Below are positions 1-8,546 of a stretch of 8,546 nt of DNA, piece by piece. The stretch comes from Methanobacterium sp. (GTDB lineage: Archaea; Methanobacteriota; Methanobacteria; Methanobacteriales; Methanobacteriaceae), in NCBI GenBank assembly GCA_020854975.1, contig JAHKLQ010000011.1, positions 1-8,546 on the forward strand. Direction: 5' to 3'. The translations under genes and the position numbers were made by a program. Under the pieces are notes generated by a model. That model saw only the letters and a program-made list of their open reading frames with translations, was not told the origin of the DNA and made no database searches. Within the stretch, counting starts at the first letter, position 1. Each line of letters opens with the position of its first letter.

Positions 1-494
1 GCACCACCCAATGCAGGGATAACTGGTAGTTGGGTGAGAGAAACCAGGAATCCAACCACCAGGAAGGCCAGACTCCCCTCTAAAGTTTTGTGTGACTGGA
101 AAGGCAGTTTAATTTTACCAAACCTTTTACCAATAAGGGTGGATGCTGAGTCCCCAAAGAGCAGAATAAGAATGGCAGCATTGGCAATGGCCATGTTGAA
201 CTGGAAGAAATAAAGAGTAAGGATAATACCTATAAAAAAGTAGATAAATCCTCGTTCATCATGTTTTCGTTTGGCAACTCTAAAAATAGTGGAAAAAAAG
301 GGCACCTGGTAATAATGATCCAGGCGAAACACTATCTCCACAAAAACCAGAATAGCCACGCATAGAATAATTAAAATTTGAGGGGCCATGAAGTAGCTTA
401 AAACAACGATGAAAACACCTGATGCGTGTATCAGTTGCCTCCAAAGTTCTTTATTCATATGATCAACATGAACTCTTTTTTTAACTATTTTCAT
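1..494 (-). CDS. Polyprenol/dolichol kinase-family membrane protein (COG0170-like), 3' end cut by window edge
   Basis: This is the first 164 codons of a gene that runs off the left edge. The reading frame is open from the ATG at 494 to base 1. The product is a multi-pass membrane protein with hydrophobic stretches at about residues 24-56, 82-113 and 142-158. Family-like motifs are RQLIH (19-23), GDSAS (114-118), GKRFGK (122-127) and KTLEGS (136-141). This GDS...GK..GK...KT.EGS pattern marks the dolichol kinase/phytol kinase/CDP-diglyceride synthase-like group, which uses CTP to phosphorylate polyprenols or related lipids at the membrane. In an archaeon it could supply dolichyl phosphate for glycosylation or salvage a prenyl alcohol; the exact substrate cannot be read from sequence. 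The ATG overlaps the purL stop as ATGA, so translational coupling is likely. A second ATG at 458 (MNKELWRQ) is possible, but neither start has a clear Shine-Dalgarno. The family call is fairly firm, the substrate unknown. Confidence 0.8.
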   Translation of the reverse strand, partial: MKIVKKRVHVDHMNKELWRQLIHASGVFIVVLSYFMAPQILIILCVAILVFVEIVFRLDHYYQVPFFSTIFRVAKRKHDERGFIYFFIGIILTLYFFQFNMAIANAAILILLFGDSASTLIGKRFGKIKLPFQSHKTLEGSLAFLVVGFLVSLTQLPVIPALGG

Positions 495-2662
495 ACCATG
501 AATTTTTCTATAACACCATGATAGGCCTGGTTAAGTTTTGATACAGGGATCTCAAATTCATCTTCAGGGCTTGATATTTTAACGGAATCTCCACCAACTG
601 CACCTATAACTGCGAAGGGAACATCCATTTCTTTCAGGGTATTTAAAATGTCATCTGATGCTTCTTTGGCGGTAGTGACCAGGTAACGGGCGTGTGATTC
701 AGAAAACAATGTTTCAGGGGCAGAAAGATCTAGAGCTCCTGGGACACGAGAAAGATCCACACTGGCACCAAGGTCTCCTTTAAGGGCCATCTCTGCCAGA
801 GCAACACCCAATCCTCCTGCAGATAGATCATGAACTGCAGTAACCTGTCCATTAACATCGTTTTGAATGAGTTCTAATACTGCCTGGGCAGAGGCATATT
901 CCTCTTCAATATTAACCTGGGGTGATCCTCCCTGCACCACTCCATGAATGGTCTTATGATACTCGGATCCATTCATTTCCGGACGGGTGGTTCCAATGAG
1001 GATTATCATATCACCATTGTTTTTGAAGTCCATAGTTCGAATATCCTTCAGATCCATAATTCCAGCTACACTCACCACTGGTGAGGGATTTACAGTTACT
1101 CCTTCAGTTTCATTGTAGAAACTCACGTTTCCGCTGGTAACGGGTAACTGGAACTTGTTTGCCAGGTCGGACATTCCCTGCACGCACTTTTTAAACTGCC
1201 AGAACACCTCTGGTTTTTCTGGGTTTCCGAAATTCAGGCAGTCCACCATACACAGGGGTTGGGATCCCATGGCCACCACATTACGTATAGCCTCAGCCAC
1301 CGCCCCGGCACCTCCATGGTAAGGGTCCAGGTAGCAGTGTATGCTGTTACAGTCACTGGTGAGGGTGAAGGCTTTTTCATCATCCACCCGTAGTACAGCA
1401 GCATCGTCTCCAGGTTTAATCACGGTGCGGATCTGGACTTCATGATCATACTGCCGGTAAACCCATTTTTTACTGGCAATATTCTGACTGGAAAGTAATT
1501 CTAAAAGGGCTTCATCAACTGGTCCATCCTCTACTTCCACATGTTCTTCGTCACGTGCTGGTTTTCTTGCTTCACGTTCTACAATAGGTGGATCGGCCAG
1601 TAGTTCGGTGGGTATATCAGCGATTACTTCTCCTTCCTGGGTGACCACCATATGCTGGGTGTTGGTAACCTGACCAATCACTGCATAAGGCAACTCATAC
1701 TTGTCAAATATTTCAAGCAAGCCTTCCACATCTTGACGGTGTACCACGAACACCATCCTTTCCTGGGACTCCGAAAGCATTATTTCATAGGGAGTCATTC
1801 CTTCCTCCCTTAGGGGTACTTTGGTCAACTCCATCAGAGCACCATTACCACTTTTATCAGCCATTTCTGATATACAGCAGGTGAGGCCTCCCCCACCCAA
1901 ATCCTTCAATCCCTGCACGTTAACCTTCTCCAGGGCCTCCATGGTGGCTTCCATAACCTGTTTTTTGGTGAAAGGATCACCCACCTGTACGGCAGGTCTG
2001 CTTTCCAGTTCTGAGGAAGAAGTTAATTCTTCTGAAGCAAAGGTAACTCCATGTATACCATCCCTTCCAGTGCGACCACCCATCAAAACAAAAACATCTC
2101 CCACATTAGGGGCGATACCACGCACAATTTCGTCTTTACGTACAATACCTGCACACACCACATTCACCAGGGGATTGAACTTGAAGTTATCCTCAAATTC
2201 AACTTCACCCCCCACGGTAGGTATCCCCACCCGGTTACCATAGTCTGAAATCCCTTTAACCACGTACTCAAAGATGTAACGTGAACGTTGATCCTCCATA
2301 GGTCCGAAACGCAGAGAGTCCAGAAGAGCTACTGGAAAAGCTCCCATGGATATTATATCCCTGATTATTCCACCAATACCAGTACCTGCCCCTCCATAGG
2401 GTTCAACTGCAGAAGGATGGTTGTGGCTTTCCATACCCATGACCAGGGCCAGGTCATCGGTGAGTTCCACAATACCTGCATCATCCCCCGGTCCCATTAT
2501 AACTTTCTCTCCCTCAGTGGGGAATAATTTCAGGATGGGCCGGCTGCTCTTATAGGAGCAGTGTTCAGAGAACATAATATCCAGCATACCTTCTTCCAGG
2601 GGGTTAGGGTCCCGTCCCAGTTCTTCTTTGATGTATTCCAGTTCATCATTGGTTAAAGTCAT
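491..2662 (-). CDS. purL: Phosphoribosylformylglycinamidine synthase subunit PurL (FGAM synthase II)
   Basis: PurL is the synthetase subunit of FGAM synthase. It converts formylglycinamide ribonucleotide, ATP and glutamine-derived ammonia to FGAM, the fourth step of de novo purine synthesis, in the cytoplasm. At 723 residues it has the length of the short PurL that works with separate PurS and PurQ (glutaminase); neither partner is in the window. Two AIRS-like halves are visible. The N-terminal half has SEHCSYKSS (32-40, with the conserved His34), GPGDDAG (57-63), ESHNHPS (78-84) and a Gly-rich loop (90-98), then DLGGGGL (254-260) and SESQERM (297-303). The C-terminal half repeats the fold with PGDDAAV (417-423), GGAGA (450-454), HDLSAGGLG (611-619) and FSESHARY (653-660). 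The ATG at 2662 is preceded by a strong GAGGGTGA ribosome-binding site. The gene follows ileS after 97 bases with no clear promoter of its own, so co-transcription is likely. No truncation or missing key residue is seen. Confidence 0.98.
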   Translation of the reverse strand: MTLTNDELEYIKEELGRDPNPLEEGMLDIMFSEHCSYKSSRPILKLFPTEGEKVIMGPGDDAGIVELTDDLALVMGMESHNHPSAVEPYGGAGTGIGGIIRDIISMGAFPVALLDSLRFGPMEDQRSRYIFEYVVKGISDYGNRVGIPTVGGEVEFEDNFKFNPLVNVVCAGIVRKDEIVRGIAPNVGDVFVLMGGRTGRDGIHGVTFASEELTSSSELESRPAVQVGDPFTKKQVMEATMEALEKVNVQGLKDLGGGGLTCCISEMADKSGNGALMELTKVPLREEGMTPYEIMLSESQERMVFVVHRQDVEGLLEIFDKYELPYAVIGQVTNTQHMVVTQEGEVIADIPTELLADPPIVEREARKPARDEEHVEVEDGPVDEALLELLSSQNIASKKWVYRQYDHEVQIRTVIKPGDDAAVLRVDDEKAFTLTSDCNSIHCYLDPYHGGAGAVAEAIRNVVAMGSQPLCMVDCLNFGNPEKPEVFWQFKKCVQGMSDLANKFQLPVTSGNVSFYNETEGVTVNPSPVVSVAGIMDLKDIRTMDFKNNGDMIILIGTTRPEMNGSEYHKTIHGVVQGGSPQVNIEEEYASAQAVLELIQNDVNGQVTAVHDLSAGGLGVALAEMALKGDLGASVDLSRVPGALDLSAPETLFSESHARYLVTTAKEASDDILNTLKEMDVPFAVIGAVGGDSVKISSPEDEFEIPVSKLNQAYHGVIEKFMV

Positions 2663-2666
2663 ACTG

Positions 2667-2674
2667 TCACCCTC
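2667..2674 (-). promoter_or_regulatory. Ribosome-binding site of purL
   Basis: GAGGGTGA on the minus strand matches the archaeal anti-Shine-Dalgarno complement GGAGGTGA at 7 of 8 bases. It sits 4 bases before the ATG at 2662 and fixes this start. Confidence 0.85.
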
Positions 2675-2734
2675 TTTTTTACCTCGGAATTTTAATCCTC
2701 ATTGACATATTCAATTAATACAAAACATTCCATC

Positions 2735-2747
2735 TGGATTTAATCCA
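2735..2747. repeat. 13-base palindrome TGGATTTAATCCA between ileS and purL, with related elements nearby
   Basis: TGGATTTAATCCA is a perfect inverted repeat around a single central base. A looser version, GGAATTTTAATCC, lies at 2686-2698, and a direct half copy, GGATTTAA, lies at 2763-2770 over the last codons and stop of ileS. The cluster could be an operator or processing site ahead of purL, or coincidence in AT-rich DNA. I see no convincing TATA box in this 97-base spacer. Confidence 0.4.
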
Positions 2748-2759
2748 TTAAAACTTTAA

Positions 2760-5912
<3,153 letters not shown>

Positions 5913-5919
5913 CTCCATT

Positions 5920-5925
5920 CTCCTC
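5920..5925 (-). promoter_or_regulatory. Ribosome-binding site that decides the ileS start
   Basis: GAGGAG lies 1 base before the ATG at 5918, 7 bases before the ATG at 5912 and 13 before the ATG at 5906. Normal spacing favours 5912. A weaker GGAG at 5913-5916 could serve the third ATG. Confidence 0.7.
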
Positions 5926-5978
5926 GGATAATGTGATTATTAACTTGATGATCTACTCATAACAAACTTTGTTTCCGG

Positions 5979-5997
5979 CCTTTTATATCCTTTTATA
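5979..5997 (-). promoter_or_regulatory. ileS promoter: two tandem TATA boxes
   Basis: On the minus strand TATAAAAGG occurs twice, at 5997-5989 and 5987-5979, with a 10-base period. Either copy would place the transcription start about 25 bases downstream, near 5957-5967, giving a leader of roughly 45-55 bases. Other TATA-like strings lie upstream: TTATATCA near 6004-6009 and TTTTATAG near 6041-6047. The promoter call is an inference from archaeal TATA consensus and position. Confidence 0.6.
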
Positions 5998-6009
5998 CTA
6001 ATTGATATA

Positions 6010-6032
6010 ACCAGAGTAGCATAGCTGCTGGT
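6010..6032. repeat. Imperfect inverted repeat upstream of the ileS TATA boxes
   Basis: ACC-AG-AGTAGC and GCTGCT-GGT face each other across a 3-base ATA loop, with one mismatch (a G-T wobble if read on the plus strand) and a 2-base bulge. It is a GC-richer island in an otherwise AT-rich spacer, 13 bases upstream of the tandem TATA boxes. It could be a regulator site or part of the mat 3' end; no function can be shown. Confidence 0.35.
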
Positions 6033-6084
6033 GATGATAACTATAAAAGAACATTAAAAAAGGCCAATATAATAACAAAATAAC

Positions 6085-6121
6085 AATTAGAAAATATTTA
6101 AGAGAAATAAAAGAAAATAAT
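6085..6121 (-). terminator. T-rich transcription terminator after mat
   Basis: Just past the mat stop the minus strand carries successive T-rich runs (TTATTTTCTTTTATTTCTC, then ATATTTTC), followed further on by a six-T run at 6056-6061. Archaeal RNA polymerase terminates at such oligo-T stretches without needing a strong hairpin, and none is visible. Confidence 0.55.
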
Positions 6122-6126
6122 GGGGC

Positions 6127-7332
6127 TTAGAAGGTTCTAAGCTTGCCTTTGATTAACATTTCTGTTATTTTGTTAATGTCAGCCAACCAGGTGTCCATAA
6201 CTCCCTGAACTTCGCTTCTCACCTTACTCATCTCGTAACCTTTCTCCAGGATGAGCTGGGCACTTGCAGCTTTAGGCTGATCAATAGGGGCTCCAATCTG
6301 ACTTAGAATCATTAGGTGTGCCTGGTTAACTCCTTCAACTTCTTTAACGATATCGTTAGCCATTTGGGTTGATAAGAGGTTGTATATTTTACCAACATGG
6401 TTGATGGGGTTTTTACCAGAGGTTGCTTCCATGGACATGGGTCGATTAGGAGTTATGAGTCCGTTAGCCCGGTTTCCACGCCCCACAGATCCGTCATCTC
6501 CCATTTCTGCCGAGGTACCGGTTACTGTGAGATAGTAACCTTCTTCGGTTTTACAAGTAGGGTCGTCTGCAGTGTTGATGAATGCTTCAACATCTCGGGA
6601 GGTGTGTTCCAGGGCCAATTTGGTAACGATTTCTTTTAATGCTTCTTTGGTTTCCATGTAAATTTCGCAACCATCCACGTATTTGGATATCATGGCCACA
6701 GCAACGGTCAATGTGATCTTATCATGGTCTCTGAGTCCCATTACTTTGATGTCTTCACCCACTTGTGGGTATTTCTTTTTGAATGATTTGGAGTTTAGGA
6801 GTTCTTCAATGGCCATAACCATCCTTTCAGTTTCAGAAAATGGTGCGAAACCAACTCCGAAGGATGTGTCATTGGATTTTGGCATTCCTTCTCTTCCGAA
6901 AACATCCACTAAGTCTCCGGAACCATGACCGATTTTACATTCCACCACAGTGGAACTTTCAATATCCAGGTTGATCAGGGCTTCTTTAAGGTATTCTTTG
7001 GCTGCAGTGATGGCTATTCTATCCACACCGATCTTTTTGCCTTCGTATTCTGGGACTCCTCGTCCGGTTAGGAGGATGTCCATGGGTTTGATGATTTCTC
7101 CTCCTCCGAATACAGGGTTAGATTCTCCGGCGGTTATTTGCACTTCATCGGTGTTATGGTGAAGTACTCCACCGAAATGATCAAGGTAAGCATTGCACAA
7201 GCCACGGCTGACTGATTCTGCTATTCCATCACTGATACTGTCCGGGTGTCCTATACCCTTCCTTTCCACGATTTCTATCTCTTGCTCTTCAATGGGTTTC
7301 TGGATAAGCTCTTCCACAATAATATTTCTCAT
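6127..7332 (-). CDS. mat: S-adenosylmethionine synthetase, archaeal type
   Basis: This enzyme joins methionine and ATP to give S-adenosylmethionine, phosphate and pyrophosphate in the cytoplasm, feeding methyl transfer and the radical-SAM enzymes abundant in methanogens. At 401 residues it matches the archaeal MAT family (COG1812), which is very divergent from bacterial MetK. Typical segments are [11 protein letters not shown] (26-36), HHNTDEVQI (58-66), [12 protein letters not shown] (135-146), [17 protein letters not shown] (154-170), and a highly conserved run from [14 protein letters not shown] (278-291) through [12 protein letters not shown] (298-309) to HVGKIYN (312-318). The ATG at 7332 has a GAGGGA ribosome-binding site 6 bases upstream (7339-7344). 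A TATA box at 7409-7419 predicts a leader of about 55 bases containing a small inverted repeat. Downstream T-rich runs suggest its own terminator before ileS. No unusual residues are seen. Confidence 0.97.
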   Translation of the reverse strand: MRNIIVEELIQKPIEEQEIEIVERKGIGHPDSISDGIAESVSRGLCNAYLDHFGGVLHHNTDEVQITAGESNPVFGGGEIIKPMDILLTGRGVPEYEGKKIGVDRIAITAAKEYLKEALINLDIESSTVVECKIGHGSGDLVDVFGREGMPKSNDTSFGVGFAPFSETERMVMAIEELLNSKSFKKKYPQVGEDIKVMGLRDHDKITLTVAVAMISKYVDGCEIYMETKEALKEIVTKLALEHTSRDVEAFINTADDPTCKTEEGYYLTVTGTSAEMGDDGSVGRGNRANGLITPNRPMSMEATSGKNPINHVGKIYNLLSTQMANDIVKEVEGVNQAHLMILSQIGAPIDQPKAASAQLILEKGYEMSKVRSEVQGVMDTWLADINKITEMLIKGKLRTF

Positions 7333-7355
7333 ACAAGATCCCTCTACCTTATAAA

Positions 7356-7377
7356 AACCTATTATAATGATTAGGTT
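7356..7377 (-). promoter_or_regulatory. Inverted repeat (possible hairpin or operator) in the mat leader
   Basis: AACCTA and TAGGTT form a perfect 6-base inverted repeat around a 10-base AT-rich loop. It lies about 12-33 bases after the predicted transcription start and 12 bases upstream of the GAGGGA ribosome-binding site. In RNA the 3' arm runs into a U-rich stretch. It could be an operator just past the start site or a weak leader hairpin. It does not resemble a SAM riboswitch I know. Confidence 0.4.
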
Positions 7378-7408
7378 AAAACTATCTTTATGAGTTATGT
7401 ACGTGACA

Positions 7409-7419
7409 CACTTATATAA
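7409..7419 (-). promoter_or_regulatory. mat promoter TATA box
   Basis: TTATATAAGTG on the minus strand fits the methanogen TATA consensus. It predicts a start near 7389, about 57 bases before the mat ATG. The identical 11 bases occur before the DUF4013-like gene (8526-8536). Confidence 0.65.
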
Positions 7420-7439
7420 CTAATTACTTTTTGAGTTTT

Positions 7440-7462
7440 GATTATTTTTTGATGAAATAATC
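7440..7462. repeat. 8-base perfect inverted repeat upstream of the mat promoter
   Basis: GATTATTT (7440-7447) and AAATAATC (7455-7462) are separated by 7 bases. The repeat sits about 20 bases upstream of the mat TATA box, a position where an archaeal regulator could bind. It is entirely AT except for its outer pair, so chance is a real alternative. Confidence 0.35.
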
Positions 7463-7570
7463 GTCCATGTTGGGTTTATTTAAATAACAAAATAGTTTCA
7501 TTCCGTTCTATATGATTTCTAGATACAAAAATTAATTTTTTAAATTGTAGTAAAGGACTTTAAAAATTAC

Positions 7571-7607
7571 TTACAGCATAATCAATATCACTTGCTCTTA
7601 CCTCCTT
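7571..7607 (-). other. Orphan Shine-Dalgarno followed by a 6-codon open frame
   Basis: AAGGAGGT (7607-7600) is a near-ideal ribosome-binding site. Eight bases later a GTG (7591) opens a frame encoding only Met/Val-Ile-Leu-Ile-Met-Leu before TAA at 7573-7571. The TTG and ATG just downstream are in the same frame and stop at the same place. It could be a minimal ORF, the start of a lost gene, or chance. The predicted mat promoter lies downstream of it, so it would not be in the mat transcript unless a further upstream start is used. Confidence 0.25.
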
Positions 7608-7719
7608 ATAAAGTGTTGAACCTACTATAACTCACAAATTAATAAATTCATAAAGATTTGAATCTAATAGGAAATAGTGAACTATAAATTAACATAATAA
7701 CTACGCCAAATATAAGAAA

Positions 7720-8493
7720 TTAGATAGTATTGTCTGATTGGTAAATTAGAGCTATTGATCTAGAGAAAAATATGTAGATGTAGGGGATTAGAATTAATGG
7801 ATCAATTAATCCGAATGGAAAAATGGGAATTAAAATTGAGAGCATGGTAATAAGAGATCCTATTAAAAATATCAATAAATCAAATACACTTGTTAATAAA
7901 TACCAGGAATAAAATTTAATCCACCCTATATTTTTTATTTTACCAAATATCACTTTAAATTCAAAGGCATAACCCCATTTACCATCATTATTAGCCATAT
8001 TAGCAATTGCTATTAAAGATATCGGGAAGAGTATTAATAAATATAAAATATACGCAAAACAAAATGTATATGAATATCCGTGCCCTATTGCATCCATTAT
8101 AAAGCCAAAAAAGTAAGGTTCGTATGAATAAAAATTGAGTAAACATGAGTTTAATATTACTAAAGGTAAAGTTGCCGGTATTGAATAAATTAAGCTTACA
8201 CAAGTTACTTTAAACCCATTTTTAAACAAATTAACCCACTTCCTAAATCTAGGAAGTTCCCTTGTATCTTTTAAAGAATATTGAATAATTTTGAAAAAAT
8301 ATCCAATAATAAAACAATTAATTAATAAAGCAATAACTAAAAATGGATAAGTGAAACCATTTTGTAAATTAAATGGACTTATAATATTAAGTGGAAATTT
8401 ATAAATAACAACTATCAATCCCAAAATAAGAATTTTCTTCCAATCCAAAAAAGGATATTTAATAGAGTCTATTATAATTTCTTTAATATTCAT
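7720..8493 (-). CDS. DUF4013-like multi-pass membrane protein of unknown function
   Basis: The protein has 257 residues and about six membrane helices (roughly 18-37, 48-70, 97-118, 145-167, 192-222 and 228-250), with no signal peptide or enzymatic motif. Its layout matches DUF4013 proteins as I know them from Methanobacteriales: an N-terminal amphipathic start, GYFFKIIQYSLKDTRELPRF (64-83) after the second helix, MANNDGKWGYAFEF (166-179) before KIKNIGW, and a C-terminal SRSIALIYQ (244-252). The function of the family is unknown to me; a role in the envelope is only a guess. The ATG at 8493 is preferred because GGGTGAT (8504-8498) sits 4 bases before it; a GTG at 8502 lies inside that site. 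A TATA box 33 bases upstream gives a very short leader. Base composition is far more AT-rich than its neighbours (for example 8 G+C in the 60 bases from 8281, against 27 in the 60 from 5401). It is transcribed in the same direction as mat, but a 387-base gap with a separate promoter argues against one operon. Confidence 0.8.
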   Translation of the reverse strand: MNIKEIIIDSIKYPFLDWKKILILGLIVVIYKFPLNIISPFNLQNGFTYPFLVIALLINCFIIGYFFKIIQYSLKDTRELPRFRKWVNLFKNGFKVTCVSLIYSIPATLPLVILNSCLLNFYSYEPYFFGFIMDAIGHGYSYTFCFAYILYLLILFPISLIAIANMANNDGKWGYAFEFKVIFGKIKNIGWIKFYSWYLLTSVFDLLIFLIGSLITMLSILIPIFPFGLIDPLILIPYIYIFFSRSIALIYQSDNTI

Positions 8494-8497
8494 TATA

Positions 8498-8504
8498 ATC
8501 ACCC
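8498..8504 (-). promoter_or_regulatory. Ribosome-binding site that decides the DUF4013-like gene start
   Basis: GGGTGAT pairs with the archaeal anti-Shine-Dalgarno (complement of GGTGATC) and lies 4 bases before the ATG at 8493. It contains the upstream in-frame GTG (8502), which is therefore unlikely to be the start. Confidence 0.7.
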
Positions 8505-8525
8505 ACTTCTTAATAATAATAAATT

Positions 8526-8538
8526 CACTTATATAAAT
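8526..8538 (-). promoter_or_regulatory. TATA box of the DUF4013-like gene
   Basis: ATTTATATAAGTG on the minus strand fits the methanogen TATA consensus. It predicts a start near 8506, only about 13 bases before the ATG, so the transcript would begin almost at the ribosome-binding site. Confidence 0.6.
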
Positions 8539-8546
8539 ATGACTAA

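Larger units (their letters stand above)
7333..7719. other. 387-base AT-rich intergenic region between the DUF4013-like gene and mat
   Basis: Besides the mat promoter, leader repeat and ribosome-binding site, it holds an 8-base inverted repeat (7440-7462) and an orphan AAGGAGGT (7600-7607). Only tiny open frames are present. One of 19 codons on the minus strand (7501-7442, MKLFCYLNKPNM...) has a poor ribosome-binding site, and one of 23 codons without a start codon ends at 7560. I see no tRNA, snoRNA boxes or recognisable gene remnant. Modest T-rich sequence after the DUF4013-like stop (7705-7719) may serve as its terminator. Confidence 0.6.

Noticed and set aside
6031..6037. GTGATGA on the plus strand, matching a C box of archaeal C/D guide RNAs
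   Set aside because: No D box (CTGA) follows within a normal distance, and no second C'/D' pair is present.
7356..7450. SAM-binding riboswitch ahead of mat
   Set aside because: Only a 6-base stem is visible, without the multi-helix core of known SAM riboswitch classes, and these are not established in methanogens.
7442..7501. Minus-strand open frame of 19 codons in the gap upstream of mat
   Set aside because: It is short, its upstream sequence pairs poorly with 16S rRNA, and its 3' end is the AT-rich inverted repeat. Chance is the simplest explanation.
7560..7640. Possible gene remnant: open minus-strand frame ending VRASDIDYAVSNF
   Set aside because: Only 23 codons separate two stops, there is no good start codon, and I recognise no family. 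It is too little to call a pseudogene.
8500..8502. GTG as the start of the DUF4013-like gene, adding three residues
   Set aside because: It lies within the Shine-Dalgarno site that serves the ATG at 8493.

Overview
The window reads as a chromosomal segment of a methanogenic archaeon, most likely of the Methanobacteriales (Methanobacterium-like). The evidence is an archaeal-type S-adenosylmethionine synthetase, an archaeal/eukaryotic-type isoleucyl-tRNA synthetase, a PurL of the short form that works with separate PurS and PurQ subunits, a DUF4013-type membrane protein (a family I know mainly from Methanobacteriales), archaeal TATA boxes and strong Shine-Dalgarno sites. From memory, the order mat (an ORF of 401 codons), ileS, purL is also found in Methanothermobacter. 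I could not run a search to confirm this.

All genes lie on the minus strand, so transcription runs from high to low coordinates. In that order: (1) 7720-8493, a very AT-rich six-helix DUF4013-like membrane protein with its own TATA box and an almost leaderless start; (2) 7333-7719, a 387-base AT-rich gap holding the mat promoter and leader, two inverted repeats and an orphan Shine-Dalgarno; (3) 6127-7332, mat; (4) 5913-6126, a T-rich terminator for mat followed by the ileS promoter with two tandem TATA boxes; (5) 2760-5912, ileS; (6) 2663-2759, a short spacer with repeated GGATTTAA elements; (7) 491-2662, purL; (8) 1-494, the 5' part of a polyprenol/dolichol kinase-family membrane protein, overlapping purL by ATGA and cut by the window edge.

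The genes are mostly housekeeping. mat makes S-adenosylmethionine, ileS charges tRNA-Ile, and purL carries out the fourth step of purine synthesis. The overlapping kinase-family gene probably phosphorylates a polyprenol lipid carrier. ileS, purL and the kinase gene look like one transcription unit; mat and the DUF4013 gene each look separately promoted. I see no mobile element, CRISPR array, tRNA, rRNA or defence system. The parts that go beyond routine are the regulatory structures in the intergenic stretches and the compositionally distinct DUF4013 gene. I do not see convincing evidence of an undescribed system.
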